Shown here piece after piece: positions 57,129 to 64,000 of a stretch of 64,000 nucleotides of DNA; position 1 is the stretch's first letter, and the number at the start of each line of letters is the position of its first letter. Made by a program: the position numbers and the translations under genes. Under the pieces are notes generated by a model that was not told the origin of the DNA, searched no databases, and worked only from the letters and a program-made list of their open reading frames with translations. The DNA comes from Cephalotus follicularis. Its lineage: Eukaryota; Streptophyta; Magnoliopsida; Oxalidales; Cephalotaceae. The stretch is from assembly GCA_001972305.1 (NCBI GenBank), contig BDDD01000023.1, forward strand, positions 231,707-295,706, given 5' to 3'.

Positions 57129-58719
57129 ACTTTTTAACCGATCGTTGACTTAAAACCACTTTAACTCGAAAAGTGACGTTTTAGGTTCATTTTCTCTTTT
57201 TTCGCAATAATCAACATAATACCTGAAAATCAAATAAACACCACCACAGTAGTCTATTCCAAGCATAAAAATATAATAAATAAATCATTAAAATAACATA
57301 TTTTTATGTTTATCAAATACCCTCATACTTGCACTTTGCTTGTCCTCAAGCAAATAAAATGGACACGAAAACAAAGACAAAAACATAAACAAAAATATAA
57401 ATAGTAAACACAAACAAAAACCTAACTCACTTTCGTTGGAATCACGATTGCATTTAGCACATGTAACAAGCCTTTAAACCCCTAGGTGGCCCTAGTGGAC
57501 GAGTTTTGTCTCGTGAGTGTTTTTCAATTGAATAAACACACAACATTCAGTTCATCAAAAATTTGATAATAGGTTAAATGTATCTCTACTCAAAATTTCA
57601 TAGAACACCCCCATACTTGAATTTTATTATCTCGCTCCAAGTTCTATAATCAAAACACATCTTAATTAAGGAATCATTAGCAAACAATTTTTTTTATTGT
57701 TTCACCATATATACCAATCAATGTATGCATTCTTAGCAACATAAAATCCTAGTTCGGACTCAGACAAAGAACTTTAGCACTTACACACATGTTCTTTCTT
57801 TTGCTTTTCTTTCTTTTGCTTTTCTTTTTTTTACCAACTTAAATTCGTGCAATGTCTTGATCTCTTAAGCTTTCTATAAGACCCATGTAGCGAGCTTTCG
57901 ATCAGTTACTCTCAAACCAGTTGGCTTTAAGGAACTAGGTGTAACACACCCCTCGAATTTAATTAATCGAATCAAATAGGCTACAGACCAATACTGAATT
58001 CAAAGAGGTAAAATATACTTTATTCTTTTTCTTTTTCTTTCTTTTTTTACATATATATGTAAGAACATCCATTCATCATCCTTCTCCTCACTAAAATTTA
58101 TGAAACTTCGAAAACATACAAGACGATCTTTTATTAATTATTTTCATTTATTTTGCGCATAAACTCGTACTTTTAGATATATTTCTTTTCTTTTCCTCAA
58201 AAACGAAAATTTTATAATTTCTCATATGGGGTTTTCTATTATTTCTAAGTATATCAACATTTATTCCAACTTTCAAAATTAAAATGAACTACGGTACTAA
58301 ACCCCCCCATACTTAAACGTTGCATTGTCTTCAATGAAATGAAACGCAAATATAAAAATAACAATAAATGAGCAAAAATAATCAAACAATGCAAATAAAT
58401 AAAAGAACAATGGGGTAGGATTTACCGGATATGATCGTGAAGCTTGAACGAATTTATCAGTGCAGTAGAAATTTTGAAGTGTAGAAACATCAAACTGCAC
58501 GTAATTTACCTACAAAAACAATCAAAAACAAAAAACATAAAAGAATCGAGGTATATAAATAAAATAAATAAAAACACAGTGGGTTGCCTCCCACTAAGCG
58601 CTTTGCTTTAACGTCTTTGGCTAGACGCTGTTGGTGTGGATATCAAAGAGGAGTGTAGAGAAGATCAATCAAGTCAACAGACTCAATGATCTATCCATCA
58701 TTGATGGCATGTATGCATG

Positions 58720-59006
58720 CTGGGCTCGTACAAGTTGCATGCATGGGATTTGAATTGCTTGGTTTGAAGACGTGTTGCATGAGGCGCTGCATTGCTGATT
58801 GGTGGGCCCATAGTGATGTCATGATGATGTCAGCATAGACTGAATTTTCATCCATATTTGTTTTCTTGCAATATCTCTTCATCGGAGCTTTAGAATGAGT
58901 CGGCCCAAGAACTAAAAGTGCTCCAAATAATTTTATGAACAAAATGAGTCCAATATTCAATATCTTCCGAGCGTTAAATTTTGACTTCTCTCACTTAAGT
59001 GGGTTC
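58720..59006. repeat. 287-bp direct repeat, copy 2, cut by G3
   Basis: Same length and ends as copy 1. The G3 LTR starts immediately after GTGGGTTC, so G3 inserted here, or the repeat was truncated here. Whether the expected continuation lies beyond the right edge cannot be seen. Confidence 0.93.
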
Positions 59007-61896
59007 TGTCACACCCCGTATTTCCATACACGTACAATGGACCAGCATATGTGGTGATATCAGAAAATAAGCATAAAATAATATTCCAGCATCTCAATTA
59101 TAAACCATAATTAAATTGCGGAAGCATTCTATCAGCCGGAATATAAAATACAACCCGTCTGCACGCATCCCATACTACGTGCGGGTAGTCCAACCATTAT
59201 CCTTACAAAAGGAAAATACAACACTACGAGGTATGAACCGTTCAATTTCAATACCAAATACAGTACATCAACAACATTAAAATAACAACCTTAAATAACA
59301 AAAGGAAGAAGCTCTCCTAGCTTCAGCGACAATCTCCAAGGTCCTCGCTTAATCTGAAATTGTAGGGGTTAGCCGTTGTCCTCACTTGGCTAAGTAGAAT
59401 GATAATGTATGATACAGAATATATGAATGCAATATGTATGACAGTTTATATCAAAATAACATTTGAATGGGCCAATATATAAGCAATCATGCCAAGTGGC
59501 CATAAACAATCCATATGCAAGAATACCGCACAAGGGTACAATCAATCAGTCCAGTAGTTGTCCGAAGACCTGTATGGGCTCAAGACGCCGCTAACCCCTA
59601 GCCTACGTCGAGCTACCTAGCTATCATCCCAACTCCGCAGATGATAGGAGGCAAACAGTACTACCGGCATTTAGCGGGTAGCGAACAGTCACAGTGTGGG
59701 TCTAGCCAACTCCTGGCCCGTAGAACCATCCCCGTAGTCAGTGATGTCTCCTATCACTCAACTACGACAGTAAACATAGACAAGTAATTCAATCAGTGCA
59801 ATCCATGTAATATTACATATGTATATAATATGCAATAAAATTGTTTTCTTTGGAAACATTAACAATTCAGTAATCGTACATCTCATCTGAGGAAAACGAT
59901 CTCAGTAACAGTAGTAGTTTCCAATTCGGAAACAAAACTGTAAACAGTAAAACAGAAGGTGGTAAATCAGTAGTTGATAGAAACAAAACAGTAGGTACCT
60001 CTCACATAGGAGGAAATCAGTAGTTTCTTCAACAATAAGTGTTCTTTTGAAAAGGATAGTAAATATCAAAGTTTTGGGTTCAAGTCCCTTAAATAGTTTT
60101 TAATCTTTAAACCATCAGTAGTAGTGGCGTTAATAGCACCAAACAGTATATATGCTAACATAAATAGTATATGCAGCAACATTTAATTAAAACAGTAGTT
60201 CTTGTAAAAATGGTAATTTTCATTGAAGGTGGTATTTAAACCATAATTTGTGTATTTAGCACCAACTCATTCGATCGATGCAATACCAGTAGTTGTGATG
60301 TTAGATAACATCAAACAGTGTGTACTATATGGTGGTAACATGTACAATTCAGTAACAATATCACACAGTAACAATTCAATCCATGTGTGAGTTTTCTGCC
60401 CAGAACAGTCGGCTGTCATGAAGAACCAGTCGGCTGTTGGGTTGAGTAGTCGACTGCTTTGGGTGACAGTCGACTACCTCTGCCCAGAAAATGCAGAAAT
60501 TGCAAGTCATGTGATGCCAATTCAATTCCCAATCAATTCAATACATGCAATTATGCAGAAAATAACATACATAATATGCATACTCATATTTTCCATAACA
60601 TATCATTACCCCTACCTCAATTCGCTATCCCAAGATCAATTGAGTTTGATCTTTCTCTTTGAGTTCCAAGTCACTTCCACCAACAATTCTTTCAGTTCAG
60701 TAGTATTGATCTATGCATGTTTGTTTATGAACATATGCATCAATATTAGTAGGTTTCAATAACTTTAACAAGCTTAACACTAGCTCATTTATCATCACTT
60801 TCATCATTTCACCACTTTTCCTTTTGAACTCTATGTCAACAATCATTCAATCTCGAATTCATTGATTTTATCTTGTTTGACAGTAGATACATACATGAAA
60901 TCAACATGTATATATATTCCAATCAATTATAATCATTATCTAGTTGCATCAAGAATTACTAGAACTCTTAAGTCTCTAGTTCCATTTAAACATTCTCCAT
61001 ACTCCAAGTAATTTATTCAATCCATCTACTGATTTTGTATGTTTTAACAGTAGGAATATACATACTTAGGAGTCATTAAGCATATCCTAACATTAACATC
61101 AATCACAATTCATTCTAGAGGCTATATCACCAATTCCTCTTGATTTCAATATTACTTTCCATTTCAATTCTAAAGATTGCTATTCCAATCTATTAACAGA
61201 AGATATATAACATTTTTCCTAGTCATTTAATCATCAAAATAACAAGGATTTCGGATCAAGGACTTACCAAATCTCTAAAGCTTCAAAGTCCTCCTTTTGA
61301 GCTTTCTAACACCTCCAATACAAGCCTTCAATGATTCCTCTCTTCACTTAGTGTTTTCTAACACTCTAACACCATTTCATCAGCAGATATAACTCTCAAA
61401 ATCCTCTGAATTCGTCAGATTTGTTACCTACTCACATGCACTCACCTTCCACTCTTTCTTTCCACCTACATGCCTTGTTCTCTTTCACTTTTCCTTCATA
61501 AATTATCATTTACAGGTAGTAGGTATGCAGAGAACATTCAAAACATTCTCTTTTTGCATGTTCTGGCAGGTGGTGAGACATAAGTGCCATTCCCACCTGT
61601 CATTCCTGTCTTGCACATGCCAGAAACCTGTTCTGGCAATTCCAGTCGACTGGATTTAGTGGGCAGTCGACTGCCTTCTTCACGTGGAAAACAGTCGGCT
61701 GTTCCCCTGTGACAGTCGGCTGTTTGGGTTAAAATTAGGGTTTCTAACCTTCGATACTTTACCAATTGCATATCAATTCACCCCAAACATTTACCAATCA
61801 TAGAAATTAGTATAATTGGACAAATAACTCAATTAAAATGTATATTTTATTTCAAATTTGGGTCAATATACATTTATTGAAGTTGCGGTTATTACA
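59007..61896 (-). repeat. 3' LTR of G3, 2.9 kb
   Basis: On the plus strand it runs from TGTCACACCCC at 59007 to GGTTATTACA at 61896. Parts resemble the G1 LTR (the GCACGCATCCCATACTACG region near 59161, the 59480-59700 region). CAGTCGACTG/CAGTCGGCTG words lie at 60406, 60427, 60447, 60467, 61643, 61664, 61692 and 61713. No gene. Confidence 0.92.
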
Positions 61897-61941
61897 TTCC
61901 CCCCTCCTTCAAGAAAATTCGTCCTCGAATTTAGCCCTTCA
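61897..61941 (-). other. Polypurine tract of G3
   Basis: AAGGAGGGGGGAAT on the minus strand, directly before the LTR, the same arrangement as in G1. Confidence 0.8.
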
Positions 61942-63388
61942 TTACATTTCAAATAGGTGGGGAACTGTCTCCCTCATTTCGTCCTCACGCTCCCACGTAG
62001 CTTCCTCAGCTCCGTGATAACGCCACAACACTTTGACCATAGGGATGGTCTTGTTCCTCAGAACTTTATCCATTCGATCCCCAATCCTTGTCGACCTTTC
62101 TTCATATGTTAATCTCGGACTAATGAATCCAGGGTCGTAGCTCAAAATGTGAGATGGGTCGGGTACGTATTTCCATAACATGGAAACATGAAATACGTTA
62201 TGCACGTCCAACAAGCTAGGCGGTAGTGCAATCTGATATGCTACCTCCCCCACTCTCTCCAGTATCTCGTAAGGTCCAATGTACCTTGGAGCCAATTTCC
62301 CTTTAAGGCCAAAACGATATATCCCCTTCGAAGGTGAGATTTTCAAGAAAACATGATCTCCCTTCTCGAACTCCAGTTTCCTTCTCTTGGTATCGGCGTA
62401 ACTCTTCTGCCGACTCTGTGCAGCTAGCAGTCTTCTCTTGATCATCTCCACTTTATCAGTGGTCTCTTGAACCAAGTCCGGTCCCAATACTTGTCTCTCA
62501 CCTACTTCGTCCCAGCAAATAGGTGATCCGCATTTCCTTCCATATAAAGCCTCATATGGAGCCATCCCAATACTGGTATGAAAACTGTTGTTGTAAGAGA
62601 ACTCAATCAATGCCAGATGATCCTCCCAACTCCCAGCAAAATCACAGTATCTCGTAAGGTCCAATGTACCTTGGAGCCAATTTCCCTTTAAGGCCAAAAC
62701 GATATATCCCCTTCGAAGGTGAGATTTTCAAGAAAACATGATCTCCCTTCTCGAACTCCAGTTTCCTTCTCTTGGTATCGGCGTAACTCTTCTGCCGACT
62801 CTGTGCAGCTAGCAGTCTTCTCTTGATCATCTCCACTTTATCAGTGGTCTCTTGAACCAAGTCCGGTCCCAATACTTGTCTCTCACCTACTTCGTCCCAG
62901 CAAATAGGTGATCCGCATTTCCTTCCATATAAAGCCTCATATGGAGCCATCCCAATACTGGTATGAAAACTGTTGTTGTAAGAGAACTCAATCAATGCCA
63001 GATGATCCTCCCAACTCCCAGCAAAATCAATCATACAAGCCCGTAACATATCCTCCAGAGTCTGGATAGTACGCTCGGACTGTCCGTCAGTCTGTGGATG
63101 AAATGCAGTGCTGAAGTTCAAGGTCGTTCCCATGGCTGCTTGGAACTTCTTCCAGAACCTTGAAGTAAATCTCGCATCACAGTCACAGACAATACTGACT
63201 GGTACTCCATGCAATCTCACTATCTCCCGGATATACAATCGAGCAAGCTTCTCGATAGAATATGTCATGTTCATCGGAAGAAAGTGTGCGGACTTAGTGA
63301 GTCTGTCCACAACAACCCACACTGCTTCGTAATGATTCCGTGACCTCGGCAATCCTGACACAAAGTCCATGGTCACGTGCTCCCATTT
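61942..63388 (-). pseudogene. G3 integrase with internal duplication
   Basis: From 63388: the catalytic Asp (MDFVSGLPRSRNHY near 63370), second Asp (CDCDARFTSRFWK near 63180; relatives have SDRD), Glu (TDGQSERTIQTLEDMLRAC near 63080), then the C-terminal domain. A 385-base tandem duplication (62260-63029) shifts the frame. The downstream copy leads to GPYEILERVGE and the chromodomain-like end (KVLW, EATWERED, HLFEM), stopping near 61942. It would be a standard chromovirus integrase without the duplication. Confidence 0.92.
62260..63029 (-). repeat. 385-bp exact tandem duplication in G3 integrase
   Basis: Bases 62260-62644 are repeated at 62645-63029; I found no difference between the copies. 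As 385 is not a multiple of three, the reading frame is lost. Confidence 0.93.
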
Positions 63389-64000
63389 TCATTCCACCAA
63401 TGGTAGCGATTGTAGCAGTCCCGCAGGTATCTGATGTTCAGCCTTCACTCTCTGACAGGTCAAATATCTTGCCACGTATTCGGTAATTTCTCTCTTCATG
63501 CCACTCCACCGGTAGTTCTTCTTCAGGTCGTGCCACATCTTGGAACTTCCTGGGTGTACACTGTATCTCGATTTATGAGCTTGTTGTAGTAACTCATTCT
63601 TGATACTCTCATCATCCGGAACACATATTCTTCCTTGGAACCTCAATATGCCATCAGTATGTACGGAGAACTCAGAATCAGTGTCCAGGTTCTCACGAAT
63701 ACTCCACAATTCAGCATCACTATACTGAGCAGTCAAAATACGCTCGAGAAGTTCCGGTTGTGCTCTTATACATGCCACAATCACTCCTCGGGAAACCATG
63801 AATGGATTCCATCTCTGAAATTCTTCCAATAGCTTCCACTGTGAAACCATAGCTCCAGCAATCATCGCCTTGTGACTCAGCGCATCAGCCACTACATTTG
63901 CTTTCCCCGGGTGGTATTGAATATTGCAATTGTAATCATTGAAGAATTCCACCCATTTCCGTTGTCTCATGTTGAGTTCCTTCTGGGAAAACAAATACTT
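63389..64000 (-). pseudogene. G3 RNase H end and integrase zinc-binding region (edge of window)
   Basis: Open from the window edge to a TGA at 63391-63389, in the position of Trp in relatives. It shows the RNase H end (QRKWVEFFNDYNCNIQYHPG, ANVVADALSHK), the linker, and the integrase HHCC (QQAHKSRYSVHPGSSKMW, then YLTCQRVKAEHQIPAGLLQ). It is in frame with the integrase core at 63388, so only a single nonsense codon separates them. It matches G1 at 1102-1560. Confidence 0.93.

Larger units (their letters stand above)
56409..59006 (-). mobile_element. A2: Gypsy (Athila-like) non-coding fragment with direct repeats
   Basis: No coding domain. On the minus strand the GGGAGGCAACCCA context (near 58585), which follows pol in many plant Gypsy elements, and the CTTGAGGACAAGCAAAGTGCAAG context (near 57345) suggest an Athila-type 3' region. 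The left end (TGTCGTTAGGCC near 56416, GGGATCATTCCCACGA near 56472) resembles LTR ends. A second possible LTR start (TGTAACGCCC) lies at 56503-56512. Orientation and limits are uncertain. Confidence 0.45.
59007..64000 (-). mobile_element. G3: Ty3/Gypsy chromovirus (Tekay-like), runs off the right edge
   Basis: Minus orientation: 3' LTR (61896 to 59007), polypurine tract, then integrase with chromodomain-like tail and RNase H to the edge. Closely related to G1 in protein, but with a different LTR. It keeps the integrase core that G1 has lost, although a 385-base duplication and a stop damage it. Confidence 0.93.

Noticed and set aside
1-64000. Host protein genes, tRNA, rRNA or DNA transposons
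   Set aside because: I looked on both strands and found only LTR retrotransposon domains. No tRNA cloverleaf, rRNA segment, transposase or terminal inverted repeat element could be supported.

Overview
The window looks like repeat-packed nuclear DNA of a flowering plant, most likely a eudicot. I base this on the transposon lineages present: Tekay-like, Tat-like and Athila-like Ty3/Gypsy, and Tork-like and SIRE-like Ty1/Copia. I see no host gene, rRNA, tRNA, CRISPR or bacterial-type operon. I cannot name the species. A 25-base run of N at 39079-39103 shows this is an assembly.

The window is a stack of LTR retrotransposons inserted into one another. Left block: G1 (Gypsy, minus, 1-7196) sits in the gag of C2 (Copia, minus, 7197-11261). 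C2 sits in the 5' LTR of C3 (Copia, plus, 11262-14457), and the C3 leader is interrupted by C1. Centre: C1 (Copia, Tork-like, plus, 14458-50161) carries two insertions. One is G2 (Gypsy, Tat-like, 18580-30186) in its gag, flanked by a perfect 5-bp duplication CGTTA. The other is S1 (Copia, SIRE-like, 32503-46640) between its integrase and reverse transcriptase. S1 is itself split inside its integrase by S2 (36487-41062), a short non-autonomous SIRE-like element flanked by AAAAC. Right block: a second C1-type leader (50162-50540), a 0.56-kb near-perfect palindrome ending at an Athila-type primer binding site, a truncated minus-strand Gypsy element G4 (51496-55316), a SIRE-like pol fragment S3 (55317-56408), an Athila-like fragment A2 (56409-59006), and G3 (Gypsy, minus, 59007-64000), which runs off the right edge.

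No element here looks autonomous. Every polyprotein is broken by stops, frameshifts or deletions. G2 is the best preserved: one reading frame of 5.6 kb with only three nonsense codons. It also carries an antisense, apparently spliced gene (26246-28670) with its own TATA box. LTR similarity judged by eye fits the nesting: S2 about 99 %, G2 about 97 %, C1 and S1 about 92-96 %.

The most unusual signal is not a gene. Short palindromic or near-palindromic words centred on TCGA are scattered many times through unrelated elements: CAGTCGACTG / CAGCCGACTG in G1, G3, S2 and A2; AAGCGTCGACGCTT in S1, C2 and G4; ATCGAT-type words inside S2. Copia and Gypsy elements share the same words although the sequence around them is unrelated.
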